A stretch of 34,953 nt of DNA from Desmonostoc muscorum FACHB-395 (GCF_014698035.1 NZ_JACJSF010000083.1:1-34953), one strand, 5' to 3'. Shown: positions 8,605 through 17,201, numbered from the stretch's first letter. Numbers and translations are program-made. The notes: a model not told the origin generated them from the sequence alone.

Positions 8605-10218
8605 ATGTTACGACTAACAGAAGTAAAGCTCCCGCTTGATCATCCTGAAGATGAGATCAAGACTGCCATCCTCAAAAAGCTGCAAATCACAGACGAAGAT
8701 TTGATCAGCTATTCCATCTTCAAGCGTAGCTATGATGCCCGTAAGAAAGGAGAGATTGCTCTTGTTTATATTCTGGATGTAGAAACGACTCAAGAAACTC
8801 ATCTACTCAAGCGCCTGAAAAAAGATCCCCATGTAATGGCTACGCCAGACATGAGTTATCGCCCAGTGGCACAAGCACCAAGTAATTTGGCGATTCGCCC
8901 CATTGTCATTGGTACTGGACCTTGTGGATTATTTGCAGGTTTGATGCTTGCACAAATGGGTTTCCGTCCAATCATTTTAGAGCGTGGCAAAAAAGTTCGC
9001 GATCGCACCGTTGATACTTTTGGCTTTTGGAAGAAAAAATCAGACTTCAACCCCGAATCCAATGCTCAATTTGGCGAAGGTGGTGCGGGTACATTTTCCG
9101 ATGGCAAACTCTACAGTCAAGTCAAAGATCCTCAGCATTATGGGCGTAAAGTATTAACCGAACTCGTCAATGCGGGAGCCTCACCGGAAATTCTTTATAT
9201 CAACAAACCGCATATCGGCACTTTTAAACTGGTGGGAATCGTTCAAAGTATGCGTGCCAAAATCGAATCCCTCGGCGGTGAAATCCGCTTTGAAAGTCGG
9301 GTGGAAGATATTAACATCGAAAATGGACAAGTGCGGGGAGTCACCCTTGCCAGTGGGGAATATATCGCCAGCGATTATGTAGTTCTGGCAGTGGGACACA
9401 GCGCCCGCGATACCTTCCAAATGCTATTTGATCGCGGGGTTTACATCGAGCCTAAACCTTTTTCCATCGGCTTTCGGGTCGAACATCCGCAGACTCTCAT
9501 CGATAAATGTCGTTTCGGCGCTCAAGCTGGTCATAAGCTTTTAGGTGCTGCCGATTATAAACTGGTTCACCACTGCCAAAATGGTCGTTCCGTTTATAGT
9601 TTTTGTATGTGTCCAGGAGGCTTGGTGGTTGCAGCTGCATCAGAACCGGGGCGACTTGTCACCAATGGGATGAGCCAATATTCTCGCAATGAGCGTAATG
9701 CCAATAGTGCGATCGTTGTAGGCATCACCCCAGAAGATTATCCGGGTAATGCTTTGGCAGGAATTGACTTTCAACGGCGCTTAGAAGAACAGGCTTTTAA
9801 ATTAGGCGGTGGAACTTATGAAGCTCCAGGGCAGTTGGTAGGTGACTTTCTCAACCATCGTCCCTCGACAGCATTGGGCACTGTTAAACCGTCTTATACA
9901 CCAGGGGTACATTTGGGCGATCTGAGTCAGAGTTTACCAGATTATGCGATCGCCGCCATCCGCGAAGCCCTTCCTGCTTTTGACAAACAAATTAAAGGAT
10001 TTGCAATGAATGATGCCGTGTTGACTGGCGTGGAAACCCGCACATCATCACCGATTCGGATTAAACGCAAAGAGGATTATCAGAGTTTAAATACAGTCGG
10101 TCTTTATCCGGCTGGTGAGGGAGCGGGATACGCAGGGGGAATTCTCTCGGCGGGTATCGATGGTATCAAGGTGGCGGAGGCGGTAGCTTTAAGTATTTTG
10201 AGGAATTGCGTAGTTTAA
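8605..10218 (+). CDS. Large FAD-dependent dehydrogenase (COG2509-like)
   Basis: A flavoprotein of 537 residues. A roughly 90-residue N-terminal domain (MLRLTEVKLPLDHPEDEI, SYSIFKRSYDARKK) precedes a dinucleotide-binding motif, VIGTGPCGLFAGL (GTGPCG at 103-108), with the family's LERG shortly after. Later segments include FGEGGAGTFSDGKLYS, YVVLAVGHSARDTF and, near the C terminus, GLYPAGEGAGYAGGILSAGIDG, the usual FAD-contact end. This architecture belongs to a widespread family of uncharacterised FAD-dependent dehydrogenases; no substrate is known to me. The length is normal for the family. It may be co-transcribed with the carboxypeptidase 64 bp upstream, though no functional link is obvious. 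It converges on the ene-reductase gene, leaving 42 bp between the stops. Confidence 0.88.
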   Translation: MLRLTEVKLPLDHPEDEIKTAILKKLQITDEDLISYSIFKRSYDARKKGEIALVYILDVETTQETHLLKRLKKDPHVMATPDMSYRPVAQAPSNLAIRPIVIGTGPCGLFAGLMLAQMGFRPIILERGKKVRDRTVDTFGFWKKKSDFNPESNAQFGEGGAGTFSDGKLYSQVKDPQHYGRKVLTELVNAGASPEILYINKPHIGTFKLVGIVQSMRAKIESLGGEIRFESRVEDINIENGQVRGVTLASGEYIASDYVVLAVGHSARDTFQMLFDRGVYIEPKPFSIGFRVEHPQTLIDKCRFGAQAGHKLLGAADYKLVHHCQNGRSVYSFCMCPGGLVVAAASEPGRLVTNGMSQYSRNERNANSAIVVGITPEDYPGNALAGIDFQRRLEEQAFKLGGGTYEAPGQLVGDFLNHRPSTALGTVKPSYTPGVHLGDLSQSLPDYAIAAIREALPAFDKQIKGFAMNDAVLTGVETRTSSPIRIKRKEDYQSLNTVGLYPAGEGAGYAGGILSAGIDGIKVAEAVALSILRNCVV

Positions 10219-10260
10219 AAAGTTTTTGCAACACAACTCGCATGGGCGTTGTTATGCCAC

Positions 10261-11364
10261 TCAATGGAGTTGCGACAGGGTTTGATAGTCTGTGTAGCCA
10301 TGTTCACTACCACCATAGAACGCCCTCACGTCACTTTCGTTCAGGGGGGCATTGAGCCGTAGCCGATCCACTAAGTCAGGGTTAGAGATGAACAGTCGCC
10401 CGAAAACGATGGCATCAGCCCGCGCACTTGTAATTGCTTCATCACCTCGTTGTCGATCAAACCCACCCACAGCTATCAGTGTTCCTTGGTAAACGGGACG
10501 TAGGAGATCAATGGGGTTAAACTTCGGTGCAGTTCCTCTGGCGTAACCTCGGTCATACCCCACGTGCAAGTATGCCAAACCCAATGGACTGAGTGATTTT
10601 GCGACATAGGTGTAAGTTTCGGCAGGATCGTCATCAAATGTGTCGTTAACTGTGAAGCCGGGGGCAATCTTGACCCCAATCCGCTCCGCTCCCCGGACGC
10701 TACACAGAGCATTGACTACTTCGAGCGTGAAGCGAGTTCGATTCTCCAATGTACCACCATAGGCATCGGTGCGTTGGTTGGAGCTGCTGACTTGGAACTG
10801 GTTGGGTAGATATCCAGTTGCTGCATGAAGTTCCACACCATCAAAACCTGCTTCAATAGAGAGTTCCGCAGAGCGGCGGAACTCCTCTACTATTTCGGGT
10901 ATTTCGTCCAACTCTAACGGACGGGGTATCTCGAAAGGGACTTTGCCATCCCAAACGTGAACTTCTTCGGACACCACCGGGACAGCCGAAGGTGCGATCG
11001 GTCGGGCATGGTTAGGTAATAGGGAGGAGTGCGACACCCGTCCAGCGTGCATCAGTTGCACAAATATCCGACCTCCAGCAGCATGAACTGCATCTGTCAC
11101 TTTTCGCCAGCCTGCAACCTGCTCCTCGTTGTGCAACCCAGGACAGGTTGTGTAACCTCGCCCCATTGGACTTGGATGCGTCCCTTCCGTAATAATGAGT
11201 CCCGCCGAAGCTCGCTGGGTGTAGTATTCGACCATTAGGGGGGTAGGTACACACTCAGTAGTTGCCCGGAGACGGGACATCGGAGACATGATGATGCGGT
11301 TGGGAAGGTCAAGCGAACCTAGTCTAACTGGCGCGAACAGTCCTGATTTTTCTGGCATTGGCAT
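10261..11364 (-). CDS. Old Yellow Enzyme family ene-reductase (NADH:flavin oxidoreductase)
   Basis: A predicted FMN-dependent (beta/alpha)8-barrel of 367 residues that reduces activated C=C bonds with NAD(P)H. Seen: LFAPVRLGSLDLPNRIIMSPMSRLRA at the N terminus, FVQLMHAGRVSH (about 101-112), GVELHAATGYLPNQF (177-190), and NQRTDAYGGTLENRTRF (196-212). The phosphate-binding end is AIVFGRLFISNPDL. The residue pair that usually binds the substrate carbonyl, His-x2-Asn or His-x2-His, reads H180-A-A-T183 here, a departure in the active site. The start is ATG 11364, with AGAGGA five bases before it on the minus strand. Upstream lie tandem heptamer repeats. Family membership is secure; the physiological substrate is unknown. 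Confidence 0.93.
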   Translation of the reverse strand: MPMPEKSGLFAPVRLGSLDLPNRIIMSPMSRLRATTECVPTPLMVEYYTQRASAGLIITEGTHPSPMGRGYTTCPGLHNEEQVAGWRKVTDAVHAAGGRIFVQLMHAGRVSHSSLLPNHARPIAPSAVPVVSEEVHVWDGKVPFEIPRPLELDEIPEIVEEFRRSAELSIEAGFDGVELHAATGYLPNQFQVSSSNQRTDAYGGTLENRTRFTLEVVNALCSVRGAERIGVKIAPGFTVNDTFDDDPAETYTYVAKSLSPLGLAYLHVGYDRGYARGTAPKFNPIDLLRPVYQGTLIAVGGFDRQRGDEAITSARADAIVFGRLFISNPDLVDRLRLNAPLNESDVRAFYGGSEHGYTDYQTLSQLH

Positions 11365-11439
11365 TTTTCCTCTTCTAGAACCAGGGCGCTTACACCATTA
11401 TCTGGTATTACCAATTTGACTATACTCCCCGGCGTGTTC

Positions 11440-11490
11440 GCCCTTGGCGTTCCCGTTCGCGCAGCGTCTCTGTCAGGAGAAGGGTACGCA
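11440..11490. repeat. Dispersed GC-rich repeat upstream of the ene-reductase gene
   Basis: Contains GGCGTTCCCGTTCGCGCAG and GCGTCTCTGTCAGGAGAAGG with a following GTACGC. These look like the palindromic GC-rich repeats that I recall as scattered through Nostoc genomes. Base composition contrasts sharply with the AT-rich flanks. No function assigned. Confidence 0.55.
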
Positions 11491-11501
11491 CGGTGATTCT
11501 G

Positions 11502-11586
11502 GAGTAATGAGTAATGAGTAATAAGTAATAAGTAATGAGTAAATACCCATTTTTCATCCACTCATTACTCCTTACTCATTACTTTA
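11502..11586. repeat. Tandem heptamer repeat forming an inverted repeat
   Basis: Tandem GAGTAAT/AAGTAAT units (11502-11541) face ACTCATT/ACTCCTT units (11560-11586) across a short spacer, so the two arms can pair. This is the short tandemly repeated repetitive (STRR) class typical of filamentous cyanobacteria. It lies 140-220 bp upstream of the ene-reductase start. Together with the repeat at 11440 and the hairpin at 11643, it accounts for most of the 398-bp gap 11365-11762. Confidence 0.75.
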
Positions 11587-11642
11587 AAGCATTGCGTGAA
11601 GCACGGGGTTTCAGACCCATATTTTTGATCAATTTTAATATC

Positions 11643-11683
11643 AAGCCCCACCTAGATGCTTTCGAGGCAGGGCTTTGGTTTTT
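11643..11683 (+). terminator. candidate hairpin followed by T run
   Basis: AAGCCC (11643-11648) pairs with GGGCTT (11670-11675). An inner CCT/AGG pairing lies beyond a two-base mismatch, and TGGTTTTT follows. No plus-strand gene precedes it nearby, so it could be a repeat relic or the end of an unannotated transcript. Low confidence. Confidence 0.25.
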
Positions 11684-11762
11684 ATGGCTGGAGTCGATAT
11701 GCAATCATGCCTCAAGCGCGATGGCGTACACGCACTTTCCGGTGGCGATCGCAATGGGAAAT

Positions 11763-12029
11763 TTAGCCGAACGTTAAAGCTGGTTCTTCACAGAAGTTAA
11801 ATAGGGCTGACTCACTTTCTGATTCATCTTCAAATACAGCAGAGATGTACCATTCACAGGGCGAATCATTCGTATATTCAGCCCAAGCAATTGTTACTGT
11901 TTCACCCGATGGAATCCCTGAATCACTCAAGGTAAATGAAGCCCAATCTTCATCATCGACAGATACCCACAACTCTGTAATTGCTTGTTCGGTATCATTG
12001 GTAACAGTAAAGGTGAATTGATCTGACAT
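11763..12029 (-). CDS. Small acidic protein of unknown function, 88 aa
   Basis: I do not recognise a family. The 88 residues contain 8 Asp and 12 Glu and no Lys, Arg or His at all, so the protein is extremely acidic. The pattern TFTVTNDTEQAITELWVSVDDEDW, later ETVTIAWAEYTND and EWYISAVFED, alternates like beta strands and suggests a small beta-sandwich. Two Cys (in SPCEW and NFCEE) could pair. There is no signal peptide or membrane segment. AAGGCAGGG lies about eight bases upstream of ATG 12029 as a ribosome-binding site. The consistent composition and the ribosome-binding site argue that it is a real gene. The frame is flanked by repeat-rich DNA on one side and a 319-bp gap on the other. Confidence 0.7.
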   Translation of the reverse strand: MSDQFTFTVTNDTEQAITELWVSVDDEDWASFTLSDSGIPSGETVTIAWAEYTNDSPCEWYISAVFEDESESESALFNFCEEPALTFG

Positions 12030-12263
12030 AAATGGCCCTGCCTTTTAGCGATAAATAAATTGCAGATTGTCAGTCACCGATTATACTGCCACTTTTTTCA
12101 AAAGATGCCATGCTAACTGCTGCAATATATATCGAGAGGTAGTTTCAAACTTTTTTTGGCTAAATTTAATTTTATTAAATAGTGTTAAAAACATCACTGA
12201 TGAGTCTATGGAGATAAGCAATGCTATGCAACAGCAGGTTTAGGTTGTGGTTCGGTTAAGGCA

Positions 12264-12287
12264 AAAGACGCGATGAATCGCGTCTTT
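12264..12287 (-). terminator. Intrinsic terminator of the RlmL-like gene
   Basis: AAAGACGCGAT, GA, ATCGCGTCTTT is a perfect 11-bp inverted repeat. On the minus strand it lies about 60 bases after the methyltransferase stop and is followed by TTTTG, fitting a terminator; on the plus strand TTTG also follows. Apart from this I see nothing identifiable in the 319-bp gap 12030-12348. Confidence 0.65.
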
Positions 12288-12348
12288 GTGATCTAACAGA
12301 AGTAGTTGAGAGCGATCGCCTTCAACATACTACAAACCGACAATTGTC

Positions 12349-13470
12349 TTAATACAACTCATATTTCATTAACTGACAAGGCAACGCTCCGTTGTACACC
12401 GCAATTCGCTTGGATGATTTCAGCCCAATGCATTGAGACAATTCCTTGTTGCCACTCAGCACAAATGCAGTCCAGCCTTTGAAGCGTTGTTTCAGCACAT
12501 CGCCCAAAAGTTTGTAAAATGCCCCTAAATCAATATCTCGCCCCAGCCGTTCGCCATAAGGTGGATTACAGAATAAAATCCCACTGTCTGCGGGGGCGAC
12601 AACATCAGCAAGCTCCATTTGAGAAAACCATACATGATTATCAACACCACAGTTTTGGGCATTGTTAATGGCTTGCTCGATTATATTTTCATCGCGATCG
12701 CTTCCCCAAATAGGTGCGGGAAGGGTATCCAGTTGGCTGTCCTTAGCTTCTTGGAGCAGCTTTTCTAAAAGGGACAGATCAAAATCGAGCCAATTTTCAA
12801 ATCCAAAGGACTCACGAAACAGCCCTGGTGCTATGTTCAGTGCCTTTAAGCTAGCTTCTAGGGGTAAAGTCCCAGATCCACAGAGAGGATCGTAGAACAT
12901 TTGGTTTGGCTGCCAGCCCGAAAGTTGAATCAGAGCAGCAGCCAGAGATTCCTTGAGAGGTGCTGATCCAACCGCAGGGCGATAGCCTCGGCGGTGTAGA
13001 CTATTTCCAGAACTATCGAGTTTAACGGTACAAAAGTCGCGCTCAATGTGAACATTAACCCGCACATCTGGTTCATGAAGTTCTACATTTGAACGCTCAC
13101 CCAGCTTTTCCTGCTGCTGATCGACGATCGCATTTTTGACCTGTAGAGATGTGAAATGGCTGTGGTTGAGGTGATCGTTTTTGCCTGTGACATTCACCGC
13201 CAGCGTCATGTCTGGCGTAAGATAGTTTTGCCAATCGATAGTCTGAATGCCGCGATAAAGATCCTTAGCATCAAGGCATGGAAACTCATGGATATCCACC
13301 AAGATTCGGAACGGTAGCCTAGCCCAGAGGTTGACGCGATAAAGCAAAGTGCGATCGCCCTCAAAGGCAACACCGCAAAATCCTGGCTCCACAGAATGGG
13401 CACCCAGTTGCTCTAACTCCTGAGCCGCCAGGGTTTCTAATCCGCGAGCAACTGTTGCAAAATAATTCAT
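12349..13470 (-). CDS. THUMP-domain class I RNA methyltransferase, RlmL N-half-like
   Basis: A 373-residue SAM-dependent methyltransferase. The N terminus YFATVARGLETLAAQELEQL and a THUMP RNA-binding region (about 45-155) precede the catalytic domain. Motif I is DPLCGSGTL (194-202), and the amine-methylation motif is NPPYGERLG (302-310), as in N2-guanine methyltransferases. It corresponds to the N-terminal half of E. coli RlmL, which makes m2G2445 in 23S rRNA; stand-alone versions like this are common outside gamma-proteobacteria. The rRNA position modified here is inferred by family only. It ends in a strong hairpin at 12264. A dispersed palindrome separates it from the GalU-like gene. Confidence 0.92.
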   Translation of the reverse strand: MNYFATVARGLETLAAQELEQLGAHSVEPGFCGVAFEGDRTLLYRVNLWARLPFRILVDIHEFPCLDAKDLYRGIQTIDWQNYLTPDMTLAVNVTGKNDHLNHSHFTSLQVKNAIVDQQQEKLGERSNVELHEPDVRVNVHIERDFCTVKLDSSGNSLHRRGYRPAVGSAPLKESLAAALIQLSGWQPNQMFYDPLCGSGTLPLEASLKALNIAPGLFRESFGFENWLDFDLSLLEKLLQEAKDSQLDTLPAPIWGSDRDENIIEQAINNAQNCGVDNHVWFSQMELADVVAPADSGILFCNPPYGERLGRDIDLGAFYKLLGDVLKQRFKGWTAFVLSGNKELSQCIGLKSSKRIAVYNGALPCQLMKYELY

Positions 13471-13507
13471 AATTCGTAATTCGTAATTAAAGGCTACTGA
13501 GACGCTC

Positions 13508-13540
13508 AGATCCCCGACTTCTTGAAGAAGTCGGGGATCT
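13508..13540. repeat. 33-bp perfect palindrome (dispersed repeat, terminator-like)
   Basis: AGATCCCCGACTTCTT, G, AAGAAGTCGGGGATCT is a perfect 16-bp inverted repeat followed by TTTTTG on the plus strand. It has the form of an intrinsic terminator, but the flanking genes are both on the minus strand, where no T run follows. I recall this palindrome as a frequent dispersed repeat in Nostoc, so it is better read as a mobile repeat than as a dedicated terminator. Confidence 0.75.
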
Positions 13541-13564
13541 TTTTGTTTTGAAACTCAGATTAAT

Positions 13565-14452
13565 CTAGAAATTTCTAAAATCAATCATTGTCTGACGATA
13601 AGCATCTGGTAAACCTGTATCAAAACAGTTACCTTTAACAATATATCCTGTCATTCCCTCTTCCTTACGCAATCTTTCCAGACAGGATGTTAACTGAAAT
13701 TCACCTCGTTCTTGGAAATTTTGCTTGATGTGTTCTGCTAGAAAGTCAAAAATTTTCGGCGTAAGTAAATATAAGCCAAATATACCTAAAAAATCATTTT
13801 CTGACATTCCCTCTACACGCAAATGTTGTTGTGCATACTCAATAGTAGGTTTTTCATAGAGTTGTGTGACTGATAAAATCGAGTTTAACTCTTGCCAAAC
13901 ACCTGTTACACAACCAGCTTTATGAATAATTTCTGCTGGCATTTTAGTTAAACCAACAACGCTTTGATTAACTTGTTCGTAAGTACCTAAAACTTGACTA
14001 GCACAAGATTTTTCAATATCAGATGTATAAATGTGGTCGCCCAACATTAACAGAAATGGCTCATCTTTTATCCAATCTTTAGCACAAAATACCGCATGAC
14101 CATAACCTAATTGTTCCTCTTGCAATAAGATGGTGACTTTGCTACCTAAATCTTCAAGATAACGGCTATATTCTTGATTTTGCGGTGAAAGTTTATCTAA
14201 AAGTTCTTTTTTGGGTGGATTTTTCAATAAATCTGCAAATATTTCTTGATCGTCCGGTTGCACCACGATCCCCACTTCTGCAATTCCAGCACTAATTGCC
14301 TCTTCGATAATTGCGAGAATCACAGGTTTTGCCCTCCCATCTCGATCAATAATCGGGAAAAGTTCTTTTTTCACAACCTTAGTCGCTGGAAACAACCGAG
14401 TCCCAAAACCAGCTACCGGAATTACAGCTTTTCTAACTAGATTTTTCTGCAT
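13565..14452 (-). CDS. UTP-glucose-1-phosphate uridylyltransferase-like nucleotidyltransferase
   Basis: A 295-residue GT-A-fold nucleotidyltransferase that would make UDP-glucose from UTP and glucose-1-phosphate, feeding glycan and glycolipid synthesis. Seen: KAVIPVAGFGTRLFPATK with the nucleotide-binding GxGTRxxPxTK (15-25), a Lys-rich KKELFPIID, and EEQLGYGHAVFCAKDWI followed by FLLMLGDHIY. The late segment has GNCFDTGLPDAYRQT. The start was placed at ATG 14452, which has GGAGAGGGGAAG just before it. A longer frame from GTG 14506 would add 18 residues encoded by a GC-rich repeat-like stretch and lacks family support. It lies 50 bp after the hemW stop, so the two may be co-transcribed. Related enzymes with other sugar substrates cannot be excluded. 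Confidence 0.88.
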   Translation of the reverse strand: MQKNLVRKAVIPVAGFGTRLFPATKVVKKELFPIIDRDGRAKPVILAIIEEAISAGIAEVGIVVQPDDQEIFADLLKNPPKKELLDKLSPQNQEYSRYLEDLGSKVTILLQEEQLGYGHAVFCAKDWIKDEPFLLMLGDHIYTSDIEKSCASQVLGTYEQVNQSVVGLTKMPAEIIHKAGCVTGVWQELNSILSVTQLYEKPTIEYAQQHLRVEGMSENDFLGIFGLYLLTPKIFDFLAEHIKQNFQERGEFQLTSCLERLRKEEGMTGYIVKGNCFDTGLPDAYRQTMIDFRNF

Positions 14453-14502
14453 AAGCTTCCCCTCTCCTCCTCTCTCTGCGGACTCTGCGCCTCTGCGGTT
14501 CG

Positions 14503-15684
14503 TCACCCCAACTTCTCAAACAACTCCGCCAACACCACATTAGAAAACAAAAACCCTTGGGGATCAATCAAACGCAACCTTCCCTCTGTAACTTCTACCC
14601 AACCTTTATCAAAATACCCTTGCAAACACCTGAAAACTTCCTCTACCTTCTCTTCGCCAAACGCCTCCGCCAACGCCGCCAAACTTAAACCCTCCGCCAA
14701 ACGCAACCCCAACATTAACGTTTCTAACAATACTTCTTTTGGGGGGGTAACATCACAATCAATTACACCGCCAGCTTGTACCCACTGGTAATACTCCCTA
14801 GTCTTACGCGGACGAGTGAAGCGTTTCCCCTCAACATAACTCGCCGCACCCATACCAAAGCCGTAGTAAGGGCGGTTTTCCCAATAAACTCGATTATGCT
14901 GACATTGATGCTTAGGTTGAGCATAATTAGAAATTTCATAATGCTCATAACCAGCACCAGTCAAAGCCTGCTGCGCCATCTGGTACATTTTGACTGTGGC
15001 TTCATCCGTAGGCAAAGGAGTATCACCTGGTTTGTAATAACGACCAAAGGCTGTACCTGGTTCGATGGTAAGATCGTATATGGAAATGTGAGTGGGTATA
15101 AGTTCTACCGCTTTAGTTAGAGAATCCTGCCATTGATCCAAAGACTGATGCGGCAACCCAGAAATTAAGTCTAAGCTAAATTCGGGAATCTCGACTTGGT
15201 GGATTAACTCCACAGCTGCGAAAATATCTTCAACTGAGTGCGATCGCCCCGCCCTTTGCAATAATTCTTTTTGAAAGGCTTGTACACCCAAACTTACCCG
15301 GTTCACACCTGCACTGCGATAGCCTACTATGTGTGCTAAATCAAAGGTACCTGGGTCAATTTCCATAGAAATCTCTACCCCAGATGCAATACCAAAATGC
15401 TTCTCCAATTCTCCCACTATCCGTTGTAGCTGTTCTGTTGATAGCAGCGAAGGAGTACCACCACCGAAGAAAATTGTCTTTAGGGGTTGGTCAAAGGCTG
15501 GTGTAATGGCAATTTCTTGACATAATACCTCAACATATTGGGAGATAGTACCAGATGTTTCGCCCCGCAAGCGATCGCCCACAACAGACACCGGGAAATC
15601 ACAATAAAAGCATCGCCGTCTGCAAAAGGGAATATGAACATAAGCAGAACTCGCAATTCCAGAAACACTAAATTTTTGACTCAT
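14503..15684 (-). CDS. hemW: Radical SAM family haem chaperone HemW
   Basis: A 393-residue radical-SAM protein. The [4Fe-4S] cluster motif CRRRCFYC (C21, C25, C28) lies in AYVHIPFCRRRCFYCDF, and the SAM-binding motif follows in FFGGGTPSLL. Further family features are GLPHQSLDQWQDSL, YDLTIEPGTAFGRYY and the late GFGMGAASYVEGKRFTR. HemW proteins bind haem and insert it into target proteins; older annotations call them oxygen-independent coproporphyrinogen oxidase. True HemN has an extra Cys after this motif (CxxxCxxCxC), and here the residue after CD is Phe, which favours HemW. Length is normal. The GalU-like gene follows on the same strand. Confidence 0.92.
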   Translation of the reverse strand: MSQKFSVSGIASSAYVHIPFCRRRCFYCDFPVSVVGDRLRGETSGTISQYVEVLCQEIAITPAFDQPLKTIFFGGGTPSLLSTEQLQRIVGELEKHFGIASGVEISMEIDPGTFDLAHIVGYRSAGVNRVSLGVQAFQKELLQRAGRSHSVEDIFAAVELIHQVEIPEFSLDLISGLPHQSLDQWQDSLTKAVELIPTHISIYDLTIEPGTAFGRYYKPGDTPLPTDEATVKMYQMAQQALTGAGYEHYEISNYAQPKHQCQHNRVYWENRPYYGFGMGAASYVEGKRFTRPRKTREYYQWVQAGGVIDCDVTPPKEVLLETLMLGLRLAEGLSLAALAEAFGEEKVEEVFRCLQGYFDKGWVEVTEGRLRLIDPQGFLFSNVVLAELFEKLG

Positions 15685-15741
15685 TTTGAGAAAATTTTTA
15701 AGTTAAGCCAACTGCGAATTAGAGACAATGAAAATGAAGAA

Positions 15742-15882
15742 AGAATTCAGGAGTCAGGAGTCAGGAGCCAGAATAATCGTAAAAGCAAGCGTGCAATAAC
15801 TTCTTGATTTTATTAAAATTATTAAGTTTGGGTATCAAAGTCTTCTTAATTCTGACTTCTGGATTCTGGATTCTGAATTCTT
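15742..15882. repeat. Paired heptamer repeats in the hemW / PIN-TRAM divergent gap
   Basis: TCAGGAG heptamers (within 15742-15773, bounded by AAGAATTCAG) face CTGGATT heptamers (15849-15882, ending CTGAATTCTT). The outer ten bases, AAGAATTCAG and CTGAATTCTT, are perfectly complementary, so a long hairpin with a 75-base loop is possible. The repeat occupies part of the 405-bp gap between two divergent genes; the rest is AT-rich and should hold both promoters, but I cannot name boxes with confidence. Confidence 0.65.
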
Positions 15883-16089
15883 GCAAAATGAGCAGTTTAT
15901 TTACAAATTTTTGTCGTTTTACAAAGAAACAATGAAAAATATTAAGATAAAAGCCTTTAGTTATAATAATTGCAGATATTGTCAGCCTAAACCCTTAGTG
16001 TAAGTCAATATTGATCAGTTTATCTTACCGATGAAATAAAAAATACTTAAGTTTCTCGGTGAACACAGTTGCAGGAAAACAACATAACC

Positions 16090-17166
16090 ATGCTTGACGC
16101 AATTATCATTTTCTCATTTATCCTGGCAGCTTCGGGAATAGGGTTCTACAGCACTGAACTACTACCCAATGGCACTCTCGATCAGGTAACGAATCTAGAA
16201 GCTTTACGCTTAGTTGTTGCCGTCTTTGCCGCTATTATTGGTGGTGCGATCGGGCTGAGTTTCCAGACGACATATCGCCGTCTAGAATCACAAGTCAAAG
16301 AAATGCCTCTGGAAGTGATCTTAACTCGTGCCATTGGGTTAGTAATTGGCTTGTTGCTAGCTAACCTCATGTTAGCCCCACTATTCTTACTACCCATCCC
16401 CGCGGATTTTGGATTTATTAAGCCACTTGTGGCAGTTGTCGGTAGTATTATCCTCTCCGTCACTGGCATGAATTTGGCAGACACCCACGGGCGAGGTTTA
16501 TTGCGGTTCATTAATCCCAACACCGTCGAATCAATGGTTGTGGAAGGAACGCTAAAACCAGCTAATACCAAAGTTTTAGACACCAGTTGCATTATCGATG
16601 GTCGCATTGAAGCGCTATTAGAAACAGGGTTTCTGGAAGGACAAATTCTCGTACCGCAATTTGTCTTGCAAGAACTCCAACAAGTAGCGGATGCTAGCAA
16701 AGATCAAAAGCGCGTGCGGGGAAGGAGAGGACTAGAAATTCTCAACCGTATTAAGGAAGAATATCCCGATCGCATTTTGATTAATGCAGTTGACTACGAA
16801 GATATCCCCACAGTGGATGCCAAGTTGGTACGCTTTGCCCAAGAAATTAGCGGTACATTGCTAACCAACGACTACAACTTGTCTAAAGTAGCCAGCGTTC
16901 AGAAAGTGCCTGTTTTGAATGTGAATGATTTAGTGAATGCCGTCCGTCCCAGTTATTTACCTGGCGACAACCTGGATTTAAAAATTCTCAAGGAAGGCAA
17001 AGAACCCAGTCAAGGTATTGGCTACCTAGATGATGGCACGATGGTAGTAGTTGAAGAAGGCAGCAATTATGTGGGTGGTGAACTGCGAGTAGTAGTCACC
17101 AGTGCTTTGCAAACCACCGCAGGAAGAATGATTTTTGCCAAACCCCAAGCATCAGCATTGGCGTGA
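16090..17166 (+). CDS. Membrane PIN/TRAM-domain protein (YacL-like)
   Basis: A 359-residue protein with about four N-terminal transmembrane helices (LDAIIIFSFILAASGIGF; LVVAVFAAIIGGAIGLS; RAIGLVIGLLLANLMLAPLF; PLVAVVGSIILSVTG). A cytoplasmic PIN nuclease domain begins at KVLDTSCIIDGRIEALL; acidic candidates are in LDTS, LQELQQ, VDAKLVRF and TNDYNLSK. A C-terminal TRAM RNA-binding domain lies in EPSQGIGYLDDGTMVVVEEG. This order matches the B. subtilis YacL family, predicted membrane-anchored RNases; activity is not established to my knowledge. The start is ATG 16090; a TTG seven codons upstream is possible but less likely. A strong terminator follows at 17202. Confidence 0.9.
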   Translation: MLDAIIIFSFILAASGIGFYSTELLPNGTLDQVTNLEALRLVVAVFAAIIGGAIGLSFQTTYRRLESQVKEMPLEVILTRAIGLVIGLLLANLMLAPLFLLPIPADFGFIKPLVAVVGSIILSVTGMNLADTHGRGLLRFINPNTVESMVVEGTLKPANTKVLDTSCIIDGRIEALLETGFLEGQILVPQFVLQELQQVADASKDQKRVRGRRGLEILNRIKEEYPDRILINAVDYEDIPTVDAKLVRFAQEISGTLLTNDYNLSKVASVQKVPVLNVNDLVNAVRPSYLPGDNLDLKILKEGKEPSQGIGYLDDGTMVVVEEGSNYVGGELRVVVTSALQTTAGRMIFAKPQASALA

Positions 17167-17201
17167 GGGAAATGTCTGGTGCAATTAAATATAAATTGTG
17201 C

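Noticed and set aside
11319..11561. Minus-strand frame of 80 codons running from tandem heptamers into the ene-reductase gene
   Set aside because: The sequence is a translation of STRR repeats and then overlaps the real gene out of frame.
11535..11777. Plus-strand frame of 80 codons across the gap and into the acidic-protein gene
   Set aside because: It starts inside tandem heptamers, overlaps the minus-strand gene and shows no family features.
14453..14506. N-terminal extension of the GalU-like protein
   Set aside because: The 18 residues are encoded by a GC-rich repeat-like stretch that precedes the ribosome-binding site of ATG 14452.
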